Source: Synechococcales cyanobacterium GL140_1_metabat_312
GTDB taxonomy: Bacteria > Cyanobacteriota > Cyanobacteriia > Leptolyngbyales > Leptolyngbyaceae
Direction of reading: 5' to 3'
DNA length: 64,000 nt
Assembly (NCBI GenBank): GCA_025351345.1
Contig: JANXWB010000071.1
Location: 31,127 to 95,126, forward strand
Shown: piece by piece, positions 46,202 through 53,372 of the stretch
Layout: every line of letters begins with the position of its first letter
Position numbering within the stretch: the stretch's first letter is position 1
Position numbers and translations under genes: made by a program
The notes under the pieces: model-generated
Told to the model about the DNA's origin: nothing
The model's database searches: none
The model's input: the letters and a program-made list of their open reading frames with translations, nothing else

Positions 46202-48805
46202 ATGTCTGAAGAACAAGAGAAATCGTCCATCGCTAAATCTAATGATGCTCAACCGAGTACAGCCGATCGGTTGGCCGAGATGGTTATGAAAGGGATTGCA
46301 AGCGGTGGGATTGCGGCGATCATTGGTTCATTCACCGCTAGCGATATTCCACAAAAGATTTTGTCAGCAGGAATGTATGGGACAGGTGGAGCTGTTGCTG
46401 GAGCCGTCTTAACCTTTGCAAAACCGTTTAAGAAGACTGCCGATCGAGAACTGGAAGAAGGCGGAGATGCGTTTGTTGGGGCAATTAAAAAGCAGAAAGA
46501 TCTCGCCATGCCAGGAGTGACCGGATTTGAGAAAAAGTATTTGGAAGCGCTGAAGACTCATTGCTATGACTTGACGATCGAAGGATTCAAAGGGGATTTG
46601 CCATCATTAGCGCTGGATGATGTCTTTGTGCCGCTGCGCTTAGATTCGGATCCCAGCGGAAGAGTGAATACGAACCTTCCAAAACGAATTTGGGATTTGT
46701 TACCGAAAGTGCAACCGCAGGAGTCCGATCGGCATTTCCGAAGGCTGGCGATTATTGGCAATCCGGGGCATGGAAAAACGACGTTGATGAAGTATTTGAC
46801 GCTGAGTTTTACGACCGATCGCTACAAGACAGAGAATGCAAAACATTTATTTCCTGTGCTGTTGTTATTTCGATCGTTGTATTCAGAGATTCAAAGTGAA
46901 ACGTCGCCAGACTTGCCGGATCTGATTGTGAAATCAATTAAGGGATTACCGAAATGTGGTGAGTTGCAACCGACGATGGTGTGGGTGCAGGCCAAGCTCA
47001 AAAAACGGGAAGTACTGGTGATGCTGGATGGACTTGATGAAGTCCCTGAAGCTCGGCGGGAATTGGTGAGCCGTTGGGCAAATCGGCAGATGCAGGAATA
47101 CGACACATCGTTCATTCTGACCTCACGTCCCCATGGTTACGAAGATGCGGATTTGTTCACGGGTGTGCAGCGGGTGAATGTGCTGGACTTTACGATCGAC
47201 CAAAAGCGCGACTTTTTGGAGAAGTGGTATGCGGTGGTGATGTGGCGGCAGAAGTGGGAAATGCATTATCGTGAAAGCCTTCGTAAACCGGAATCTGGGC
47301 AATTGACGGAGGAGTATGCCCGCGCTCAGAGTGATGAAGATGCGAAGAATGCCGCGATCGACTTGATGCGACAGATTACGGGGAATTTTTCATTAAATCG
47401 ACTGTCTTCTAATCCATTGCTGGTGACAATCATTGCAGCGACGCATCGTGCGTTTGAGACGTTGCCCGATCGCAGAACAAAACTTTATCAGAAAATGTTT
47501 AACTTGCTATTGGAAGATCGTCCTAATCGTCGCGATACTAATTTGACCTTGCGAAGTGCTGGGGATAATCAAGAGATTTTGCAAGGGCTGGCGCTGGGGC
47601 TGACTCAATCGGGAAAGACACAGTTTACAAAGCGAGAAGGCATTGCGTTGATTAAGGATCGTTTGGTTGAGAAAAAAGGAGAAACTAGCCTAACTCCTGA
47701 GCAGTTCTTGAAGGAGATTCAGCAGATATCAGGCTTACTCGTAGGCGGTGAAAGCGATCTGTATCAGTTTTCTCATAAGACCTTTCAGGAGTTTTTGAGT
47801 GCGATCGAACTAAAAGATCAAGATCAAGGTCATCAGTTGATTGCCAAGCTCCAACAAGGAAATGAAGCACTGACAGACTGGGAAGAGGTCATGAGTTTTT
47901 ACTGTGCGATCGTCGGGGCGGATGCTTTGGTGAATGCAACGCTCGCTAGTCCAAGTGGTGAGACATTAAAGCTAATGCGGCGAGTTGTGATTGAGGAGAA
48001 AAGTTCGATCGTGCCTGCATTGCGGAAACAGTTAGAAACAGAGCTAGAAAAATGGGCAAGTGTCATGAGTCCGATCGCCACGATCGAAGCGAACTTCCGA
48101 CGAATGAAGAGATTGGATAACAAAACTGAAATTACATTAAAACCCATGCTCGATGAAGCGATCGACTGGATGAAGCAGGAACAGCGATCGGGACAATTTC
48201 AATCTGTTGTCACCGATGAAATAAAGGCATTTTGCTTGTGGTTGACGACGCTTGCAGGATTACAGGTGGAGGGTAAGCTTTTTACCTATCGATCGGCAAC
48301 TGAGAGAGAAACACAACAGGTTAACGGAACTCAGGAGTTTGGTCCTTATATTGTTCGTCAAGAAATCAATCCTCGATATGCAAAACTCATGAACTATCTG
48401 GTCACGGGACAGTGGGAAGAGGCTCATCAAGAGACCGATCGTGTGATGCTACAAGTGTCGAGTCAAGAGGAACAGGGGTACTTGAATGAGGATGATTTAA
48501 AGACATTTCCCTGTGAGGATTTATTAACGATCGATCGGTTATGGGTCGAAACAAGTAACGGTCACTTTGGGTTCTCAGTGCAGAAAAAGATTTGGGAAGA
48601 ATGTGGTAGCCCGATGTCCTACAATGACGACTACCAAAAGTTTATGGTAAAAGTGGGATGGATGATTGGCGATAACCTTGTGATCTACAGAGACCTAAAA
48701 TTTTCGCCCTCTCTTTCTCTGAAGGGAGAATTACCGTTTGAATTACCGTTTGACGTTGGCTATACGGGCTTAGGATATTCTCTTTTCTCGCGCAAAGACT
48801 TGTAA
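46202..48805 (+). CDS. NACHT-domain STAND ATPase with C-terminal GUN4 domain
   Basis: About 867 residues. The N-terminus (about 20-75) has two Gly/Ala-rich hydrophobic stretches that could enter membranes. The NACHT ATPase has Walker A GNPGHGKTTLMKYL (about residue 187), the NACHT-type Walker B VLVMLDGLDEVPEARR (about 272) and FILTSRPHGY (about 306), followed by winged-helix/helical regions (SHKTFQEFLSA, about 525). Residues about 725-867 are a GUN4 domain: EEAHQETDRVML, FPCEDLLTIDRLWVE, HFGFSVQKKIWEECG and a final GLGYSLFSRKDL. GUN4 binds porphyrins and activates Mg-chelatase. The start is the ATG at 46202. The fusion suggests a sensor or immune switch, but this is inference. Confidence 0.88.
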   Translation: MSEEQEKSSIAKSNDAQPSTADRLAEMVMKGIASGGIAAIIGSFTASDIPQKILSAGMYGTGGAVAGAVLTFAKPFKKTADRELEEGGDAFVGAIKKQKDLAMPGVTGFEKKYLEALKTHCYDLTIEGFKGDLPSLALDDVFVPLRLDSDPSGRVNTNLPKRIWDLLPKVQPQESDRHFRRLAIIGNPGHGKTTLMKYLTLSFTTDRYKTENAKHLFPVLLLFRSLYSEIQSETSPDLPDLIVKSIKGLPKCGELQPTMVWVQAKLKKREVLVMLDGLDEVPEARRELVSRWANRQMQEYDTSFILTSRPHGYEDADLFTGVQRVNVLDFTIDQKRDFLEKWYAVVMWRQKWEMHYRESLRKPESGQLTEEYARAQSDEDAKNAAIDLMRQITGNFSLNRLSSNPLLVTIIAATHRAFETLPDRRTKLYQKMFNLLLEDRPNRRDTNLTLRSAGDNQEILQGLALGLTQSGKTQFTKREGIALIKDRLVEKKGETSLTPEQFLKEIQQISGLLVGGESDLYQFSHKTFQEFLSAIELKDQDQGHQLIAKLQQGNEALTDWEEVMSFYCAIVGADALVNATLASPSGETLKLMRRVVIEEKSSIVPALRKQLETELEKWASVMSPIATIEANFRRMKRLDNKTEITLKPMLDEAIDWMKQEQRSGQFQSVVTDEIKAFCLWLTTLAGLQVEGKLFTYRSATERETQQVNGTQEFGPYIVRQEINPRYAKLMNYLVTGQWEEAHQETDRVMLQVSSQEEQGYLNEDDLKTFPCEDLLTIDRLWVETSNGHFGFSVQKKIWEECGSPMSYNDDYQKFMVKVGWMIGDNLVIYRDLKFSPSLSLKGELPFELPFDVGYTGLGYSLFSRKDL

Positions 48806-48938
48806 ACTGTAACACTACTGCGTTTCAGCCCTCAAATAAGAATAACTTATAGCCCCATTTTCTACGACATAATGCACCTTTCAGAGATCTGTTACCTGGT
48901 ACCTGTTCTTTCCCTCCCATTGTAAACTAAAGAACCTT

Positions 48939-48957
48939 GCCCAGCTTTAGGTTGGGC
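48939..48957. repeat. Short hairpin at the RAYT 3' end (possible REP-like element)
   Basis: GCCCA (48939-48943) and TGGGC (48953-48957) form a small stem, extended by one G-T pair, across the RAYT stop codon. RAYT transposases are often flanked by such palindromes. It could also be a terminator for this minus-strand gene. Between this and the NACHT stop (48806-48946) no gene is seen. Confidence 0.35.
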
Positions 48958-49687
48958 GGGGTGGAAACTGATTCGCATTGACGAATTTCTCCGCCACCTT
49001 TTTAATTTCCTCCACCGGGGCATCCCACTCCTCCCAGAGAGATTTTTGCCCCGGACTCACCTTTCTCGGTTTCCCACGACCGACGATCTTTTTGAGCAAC
49101 TTACTTCCCCAGCGGTTTTTCTTCTCCTTTTTCTCCGCAGGTTTATATCGCTCACAAAACCGTCGATAAGCCAGCGCACAAAGCTCCAGCCCCGCCGCCA
49201 GCGCCATAAATGCCGGATGCCACTCCGTGATTCCATCCAGGGTCAGCCGTTCATAGCTGCCATAGTTGCTAAAATCAAAGAAAAATCCCCGCTGCATTCC
49301 CGCTGCCTTAGGATTGGCATGGATATAGCGCAACGTATTCAGCACCCGCCGATAGTCGCTACTCGGGAAACCCACGGAATGATACCGCTGTTCCCAGAAA
49401 TGCCCTGTCCGATTCAGCATTCGGTTAAAGCACATCGCCGTATACCAATTCAACCAATGCATAATCTTCGGCAATTCGTCAGCAATCTCAGGCGAGATTA
49501 AATAATGCACATGATTACTCATAATGCAGATGCCATACAGCTTAAAGGCATACTTCTCCTTGCATTGATTCAACGCATACAGCAACACCTCCCGACATTC
49601 AAGCCGAACGAGTTTGAATTCACGATTGTTACAGCGCATCGTAACGTGATAGCAATTGCCAGTTAGAAACAAACGGATTTTTCGCAT
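48947..49687 (-). CDS. REP-associated tyrosine transposase (RAYT, Y1_Tnp/IS200-like)
   Basis: A 246-residue HUH-type single-strand transposase. The HUH motif appears as IMSNHVHYLISPE (about residue 57), and the later FWEQRYHSVGF and VLNTLRYIHANPKAAG (with the nucleophile Tyr) are typical of the RAYT branch. A basic C-terminal part (about 170-246) probably binds REP DNA. Domesticated RAYTs move or maintain REP palindromes rather than themselves. It lies between the NACHT gene and the toxin-antitoxin cluster, transcribed against both. Confidence 0.87.
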   Translation of the reverse strand: MRKIRLFLTGNCYHVTMRCNNREFKLVRLECREVLLYALNQCKEKYAFKLYGICIMSNHVHYLISPEIADELPKIMHWLNWYTAMCFNRMLNRTGHFWEQRYHSVGFPSSDYRRVLNTLRYIHANPKAAGMQRGFFFDFSNYGSYERLTLDGITEWHPAFMALAAGLELCALAYRRFCERYKPAEKKEKKNRWGSKLLKKIVGRGKPRKVSPGQKSLWEEWDAPVEEIKKVAEKFVNANQFPPRPT

Positions 49688-49710
49688 GATCCGTTATTCG
49701 CGATAACCGA

Positions 49711-49828
49711 CGATCGGCCCTCAAGCTCCAACGGAAAAATGTGAGAAGTGAGAATGTTGAATTAAAGCATTGTATAAAACGCAATGCTAAAATAAACTAT
49801 CTTCATTTTGTAGCAAGAGGCGATCGCT
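49711..49828 (+). repeat. 118-bp promoter/leader repeat, copy 1
   Basis: Starts CGATCGGCCCTCAAGCTCC and ends GAGGCGATCGCT just before the antitoxin ATG. It aligns without gaps to 50813-50930, with about six differences in 118 bp by eye. It contains the common promoter and ribosome-binding site (AGAGG) of both antitoxin genes and the operator-like inverted repeat. Confidence 0.88.
49766..49788. promoter_or_regulatory. Operator-like inverted repeat of the VapBC-like module
   Basis: AGCATTG (49766-49772) and CAATGCT (49782-49788) are perfect inverted arms, 41 bp before the antitoxin start. Toxin-antitoxin complexes commonly bind such repeats to repress their own promoter. The second copy lies at 50868-50890. 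Confidence 0.5.
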
Positions 49829-50044
49829 ATGACCACCCTCGACCTCATTCAAAACCAATTGTTAGACCTTGATGAACCCTCTCTCAAAGAGGTTTACCGT
49901 CTGATTAAGCGACTGTCTTCTCGTAAAAGGTCTCTGACTGAACAACTAACAATACTTCAGAATCTTTGCCAAGAAGAGGACTACGTACTTGAAATTCCCC
50001 ATCGCAGCGATCGCCCCAATTCATTCACCACAATTTCTGAATGA
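49829..50044 (+). CDS. Antitoxin of a VapBC-like module
   Basis: A 71-residue protein starting MTTLDLIQNQLLDLDEPSL, all polar and helical. It overlaps the PIN-toxin gene by 4 bp (ATGA), the usual coupling of antitoxin and toxin. The N-terminal ~25 residues are shared with the second antitoxin at 50931, which suggests they bind the shared operator or dimerise. The C-terminus differs and should bind the toxin. I do not match it to a named antitoxin family. Confidence 0.75.
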   Translation: MTTLDLIQNQLLDLDEPSLKEVYRLIKRLSSRKRSLTEQLTILQNLCQEEDYVLEIPHRSDRPNSFTTISE

Positions 50045-50439
50045 CTTTTCTCTGCGATACTAACATTATCAGTGAATTGGCATGTCCTCAGCCAAATACG
50101 GGTGTCATTGCTTGGAGCCAAGAACTGACTGCAATGACTCTAAGCGTTGTTACCTTAGGGGAAGTTACTTACGGCATTACGGCAAAACCGAATGACCGAA
50201 TTCAGATTTGGTTTCACAATTTTTTAAATGACGCTTGTATTATTTTACCCGTAACCGTTGAAATCGCTCAGCGTTGTGGTGAAATGCGGGGACGATTACG
50301 ACAGGTTGGCATCACCCGATCGCAAGCAGATCTATTGATCGCCGCTACTGCTGAAGTGCATCAGCTCACTTTGGTGACTCGTAATATTCGAGACTTTGAA
50401 GGCTGTAATATTTCAGTCTTAAATCCATTCAGCCTGTGA
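50041..50439 (+). CDS. vapC: PIN-domain toxin, VapC/FitB type
   Basis: A 132-residue ribonuclease toxin. Four acidic positions of the PIN fold can be seen: FLCDTNIISEL at the start, VTLGEVTYG (Glu), RSQADLLIAATA (Asp) and LVTRNIRDFEG (Asp). VapC toxins cleave tRNA or rRNA when freed from the antitoxin. It looks intact. The 106-bp gap to the next gene holds a promoter for hicB. Confidence 0.9.
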   Translation: MTFLCDTNIISELACPQPNTGVIAWSQELTAMTLSVVTLGEVTYGITAKPNDRIQIWFHNFLNDACIILPVTVEIAQRCGEMRGRLRQVGITRSQADLLIAATAEVHQLTLVTRNIRDFEGCNISVLNPFSL

Positions 50440-50544
50440 TTTCGTAATTATTTTTCTTATTAACGATGCTGACTGTCACTGCCGAACACTTTCGTAGGAT
50501 AATCCGATCGGTTATGATCAAGCTCTATAACTTAGGCGATCGCC

Positions 50545-50754
50545 ATGAATATTCAAACTTTCAGCGTCATCATCTACAAAGAAGAAGATATGTACATCGC
50601 TGAATGTCCAGAAGTGGGCACCGTAGACCAAGGAGAAACCATTGAAAGTGCGATCGAAGGTCTAAAAGAAGCGACTCGCCTATACCTCGAACACTTCCCC
50701 ATTCCCGCCGCCGCTCCTCGATTGTTGACCAGTATGGAAGTCAGCTATGCCTAA
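50545..50754 (+). CDS. hicB: HicB-family antitoxin
   Basis: A 69-residue protein with the HicB partial RNase-H fold: FSVIIYKEEDMYIAECPEVG and ETIESAIEGLKEATRLYLE. It neutralises HicA, an mRNA-cleaving toxin. The hicA start lies within its end (8-bp overlap), the order seen in one subgroup. The 3' part is duplicated at 51499-51609. Confidence 0.87.
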   Translation: MNIQTFSVIIYKEEDMYIAECPEVGTVDQGETIESAIEGLKEATRLYLEHFPIPAAAPRLLTSMEVSYA

Positions 50755-50812
50755 ACTTCCACGCATCTCTAGCCGCGAAGCCATTCGAGCATTAGAACAA
50801 TTAGCACGCCCC
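50747..50812 (+). pseudogene. hicA: hicA toxin, truncated
   Basis: MPKLPRISSREAIRALEQLA is the N-terminus of HicA. The HicA match stops at about 50812, exactly where the second 118-bp promoter repeat begins. The double-stranded RNA-binding core with the catalytic His is missing. The frame runs on into the repeat to 50959 with meaningless sequence. The truncation thus came from the duplication or insertion of the following antitoxin unit, leaving hicB without a complete local toxin. Confidence 0.8.
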
Positions 50813-50930
50813 CGATCGTCCCTCAAGCTCCAGCGGAAAAATGTGAGAAGTGAGAATGTTGAATTAAAGCGTTGTACAAAACGCAATGCTAAAATAAATT
50901 ATCTTCATTTTGTAGCAAGAGGCGATCGCA
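50813..50930 (+). repeat. 118-bp promoter/leader repeat, copy 2
   Basis: Gap-free match to 49711-49828, beginning inside hicA and ending at the ATG of the second antitoxin. It includes the same AGAGGCGATCGC ribosome-binding region. A shorter third trace (CTCAAGCGGAAAAACGTGAGA) occurs near 51457-51484. Confidence 0.88.
50868..50890. promoter_or_regulatory. Operator-like inverted repeat, second module
   Basis: Same place relative to the start codon as 49766-49788. The left arm reads AGCGTTG, the right arm CAATGCT, so one pair is a mismatch in DNA (G-T in RNA). Right-arm sequence is unchanged. Confidence 0.4.
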
Positions 50931-51152
50931 ATGACTACTCTCGACCTCATTCAGTCTAAACTCATTCACTTAGATGAACCTTCTCTTCAACAAATCTATT
51001 CCTTCATGGAGCAACTTTCCACAGCCACAAGCTCAAAACCTGGAGTCCTAAGCCAACTGCGCCAAATCCAGATCAACGCGCCTACAGACTTCGCGGAAAA
51101 CCTAGACCACTACCTAAATCAATCTCACAATGCCTCAAACTCTATTTCTTGA
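50931..51152 (+). CDS. Second VapB-like antitoxin
   Basis: A 73-residue protein with the same start (MTTLDLIQSKL..LDEPSL) as the antitoxin at 49829 but a different second half, ending FAENLDHYLNQSHN. It overlaps the ATG of the broken PIN toxin by 23 bp. The change in C-terminus fits the different toxin that follows. With the toxin broken, it may survive as a repressor of the first module. Confidence 0.65.
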   Translation: MTTLDLIQSKLIHLDEPSLQQIYSFMEQLSTATSSKPGVLSQLRQIQINAPTDFAENLDHYLNQSHNASNSIS

Positions 51153-51391
51153 TACCGGGTACATCATTGCTCTAATAAATACAAAAGACCAATATCATGC
51201 CAGTGCGATCGCCCTTGCTGACAAGTATGAGACATTCCCCATGCTTACGACCAGTGGTATTCTTCTCGAAATAACAATGGGGCTTAGTTGATTGTTTATC
51301 CTTCATCACCATGGAAAAGTATAATCTTCGCCAAGTACTCACCTTCGATCGACACTTCGCTCAAGCCGGATTCGAGGTTTTACAACCGTAA
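51130..51391 (+). pseudogene. Second PIN-domain toxin, internally deleted and frameshifted
   Basis: Starts MPQTLFLDTGYIIALINTKD with the first PIN Asp and reads 53 codons to a TGA at 51289. The C-terminal part then continues in another frame as DCLSFITMEKYNLRQVLTFD to a TAA at 51389, ending with the fourth PIN acidic region (TFDRHFAQAGF). About 50 middle residues are absent. This is a different PIN subtype from the toxin at 50041. It cannot be active. Confidence 0.85.
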
Positions 51392-51498
51392 TAATAAATC
51401 ACCGATCGCCCATTGAATGCGCCGATGGTCTTACGATCGACCGTAGGTCACCAACCGCTCAATCTCAAGCGGAAAAACGTGAGACGCTCTGGAACCTT

Positions 51499-51609
51499 GA
51501 AAGCGCGATCGAAGGTTTAAAAAAAGCCACTCGTTTATACCTCAAACAATTCCCTATCCCCGCAGCCTCTCCTCGATTGCTCACCAGCATGGAAGTCAGC
51601 TATGCCTAA
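51499..51609 (+). pseudogene. hicB fragment (3' part, second copy)
   Basis: Encodes ESAIEGLKKATRLYLKQF and the rest of the HicB C-terminus up to MEVSYA and stop. It matches the end of the hicB at 50545-50754 with few changes. The 5' half is missing; upstream is a trace of the promoter repeat. The preceding 51392-51498 holds no gene. Confidence 0.8.
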
Positions 51610-51640
51610 ACTTCCACGCATCTCTAGCCCCGAAGAGCGA
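51602..51640 (+). pseudogene. hicA fragment (N-terminus, second copy)
   Basis: MPKLPRISSPEE repeats the first residues of the hicA at 50747, overlapping the hicB fragment by 8 bp as in the first copy. After about 12 codons the sequence no longer resembles HicA. The rest of 51641-51839 shows no further gene and probably holds the menD-type promoter. Confidence 0.7.
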
Positions 51641-51839
51641 CCGCAATTTCAACCGATCAAACTCACCCTCAAATTTCTTGTGGAATACAACAGTCCATAC
51701 CATCAAACCCAACCTCTTACTGCCATAATTATAATACGATCAGCATAAAATTCAATGGACCTCTAACAGACTCTCTTCACCGATCTTGTAAAAAACAAAC
51801 CGATCGGTTCTAATCAAATGAAACATCAAAATAAATCCC

Positions 51840-52337
51840 GTGACCACACTTTTCGATTCACGCAATCTCAATACTCTCTGGGCTGCCATTATTGCCGAAA
51901 CCCTCGTGCGCTGTGGATTAAAAACCGCAATCATTTGTCCTGGATCAAGGTCAGCTCCCTTAACTATAGCCTTTGTCCAACATCCACAAATTGAAACCAT
52001 TCCTATATTAGATGAACGATCGGCCAGTTTCTTCGCATTAGGAATTGCAAAACAAACTCATCGTCCAGTTGTTTTAATTTGTTCATCGGGGACAGCCGGA
52101 GCAAACTTTTACCCAGCCGTCATTGAAGCGCGAGAAACCCGCGTGCCGCTTTTGGTCTTGACTGCCGATCCCACTGAGTTTCTAAAACAGGCCCAAGTTC
52201 AAGGAGCAACAGCGATCGATGGTTTAGAAATGCTGGTTCAGCAGGGAGCAGCGGCCTTGAAAATTTGGACGGGAAATTCAGAGGTTCCAGTTACGACCAT
52301 GCGCCTCGCGTTACAAAGGCATTTGGGATTAATTTAA
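51840..52337 (+). CDS. Chimeric ORF: MenD N-terminus fused to AroE C-terminus
   Basis: A 165-residue frame starting with GTG. Residues 1-111 are the start of MenD (menaquinone/phylloquinone synthesis): LNTLWAAIIAETLVRCGL, AIICPGSRSAPLTIAF and ILDERSASFFALGIAK, and LICSSGTAGANFYPAVIEAR, including the ThDP Glu. After LTADP the sequence switches to the last 54 residues of shikimate dehydrogenase (FLKQAQVQGATAIDGLEML to the stop). MenD is normally about 580 residues, so neither enzyme activity can remain. It is best seen as a rearrangement scar, although it is an open frame. Confidence 0.88.
   Translation: MTTLFDSRNLNTLWAAIIAETLVRCGLKTAIICPGSRSAPLTIAFVQHPQIETIPILDERSASFFALGIAKQTHRPVVLICSSGTAGANFYPAVIEARETRVPLLVLTADPTEFLKQAQVQGATAIDGLEMLVQQGAAALKIWTGNSEVPVTTMRLALQRHLGLI
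52165..52337 (+). repeat. aroE 3' end, right copy flanking the island
   Basis: Diverged second copy of 45931-46104, here in frame with menD. Conserved blocks include GGAGCAACAGCGATCGATGG and GAAATGCTGGTTCA. It ends at a TAA in the same place as the aroE stop. Confidence 0.85.
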
Positions 52338-52404
52338 GCTGTCTAATCTAGCCACATAACAAGACTGGAGAACATTTATTTCCTTACCCTTGTTCAGCAT
52401 TACT

Positions 52405-53253
52405 CTAAAATTCATAGTCAGGATTGCCAACTTGAAAAACACTCAATCCTAATCTGCGCCACATTCGACAAACTTTGGGCCGATCGTCCACCACACCCAC
52501 GGTATTGTAATTACCGAGAATATGAGTATGGTACAGATCTGATTTAACGAGTTCGTCAGGGCGTTGGTCATTCTCCGATCGCATCAGTAGCTCATGATGG
52601 GGAATTTGGTACCGATCGAGCCATTGTTCTGTCAATTCACGACATACCTCCGATCGGCCTGACATAATGATAATTTTATGAGTCTGGCTCAATTTTTGAA
52701 CTAATTGAATCACGGGCAAGTTTGGACTATCTTCATCAACGCGATGCCATGCAAACGGGGGCCGTGTAGTATTAATAGCAACGGTTCCATCAACATCAAC
52801 TAAGTAGCAATTGTGGCGATCGGGAATTGCGATCGGAGCGGGTTGGGGTTGTTCTAGATAATCATAATACATTTTATAAATTACCTGCTGTCCAACTGAA
52901 TTAAAGCGCAGCAAATCTCGCTTAATACATTCAGCTAAACTGACATGGGTGAAGTCTTTAATCACCAATTCAGCAGAATATTTTGCAGCGATTTCGGTAG
53001 CGCGGGTCATATGAATGGGATTAAGATTAGTATCAGACCAAATAACAGAATAGTCCTTACTGAGGTAGTTCTCAGTTAAGAGATCACGATTTTGGAGCAC
53101 CTGATTTTCGCGATTCTTCGTATCTGCCATTTGCAGTCGAAGATCATCTTTGCAAAGATTTGCAGTTTTAATATTTTTTTGAATATAGTTCTTAGCCCAA
53201 GTACTCTTACCACTAGCTGGAAGACCGCGCGTAAGGATAAGTTTGAGGTTCAT
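52405..53253 (-). CDS. T4-type polynucleotide kinase/phosphatase
   Basis: A 282-residue two-domain end-healing enzyme. The kinase domain (about 1-140) has the P-loop GLPASGKSTWAKNYI, a CKDDLRLQM motif and the SDTNLNP segment seen in T4 Pnkp. The HAD phosphatase domain (about 145-282) has LVDVDGTVA with the two catalytic Asp, the IIIMSGRSE motif and GVVDDRPKVCRMWRRLGL. T4 Pnkp removes 3' phosphate and adds 5' phosphate at broken RNA or DNA ends. No ligase is beside it. It sits just outside the toxin-antitoxin island. Confidence 0.9.
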   Translation of the reverse strand: MNLKLILTRGLPASGKSTWAKNYIQKNIKTANLCKDDLRLQMADTKNRENQVLQNRDLLTENYLSKDYSVIWSDTNLNPIHMTRATEIAAKYSAELVIKDFTHVSLAECIKRDLLRFNSVGQQVIYKMYYDYLEQPQPAPIAIPDRHNCYLVDVDGTVAINTTRPPFAWHRVDEDSPNLPVIQLVQKLSQTHKIIIMSGRSEVCRELTEQWLDRYQIPHHELLMRSENDQRPDELVKSDLYHTHILGNYNTVGVVDDRPKVCRMWRRLGLSVFQVGNPDYEF

Positions 53254-53372
53254 GGTGAATTAAGAATATTAATTTTAGAATGGTCAATGTTTAAATTAAG
53301 CGCTTAATTTAAACCCATCAAATATCCAGGCTAACTATTCAGAGTTTGAACATTAGCCTGAATTATTTTAGA

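Larger units (their letters stand above)
46105..52170. mobile_element. Putative accessory island between two aroE 3' ends
   Basis: About 6 kb lying between the aroE stop and the second aroE 3' end. It holds a NACHT-GUN4 gene, a RAYT transposase, three toxin-antitoxin-like modules with internal duplications and fragments, and a menD 5' fragment. No integrase or transfer gene is seen. The boundaries are inferred from the aroE duplication only; the divergence between the copies argues against a recent simple insertion. Confidence 0.5.

Noticed and set aside
48806..49828. Complete IS200/IS605 element around the RAYT gene
   Set aside because: There is no accessory tnpB/iscB and no clear left-end and right-end hairpin pair; the sequence fits a RAYT, not a full insertion sequence.
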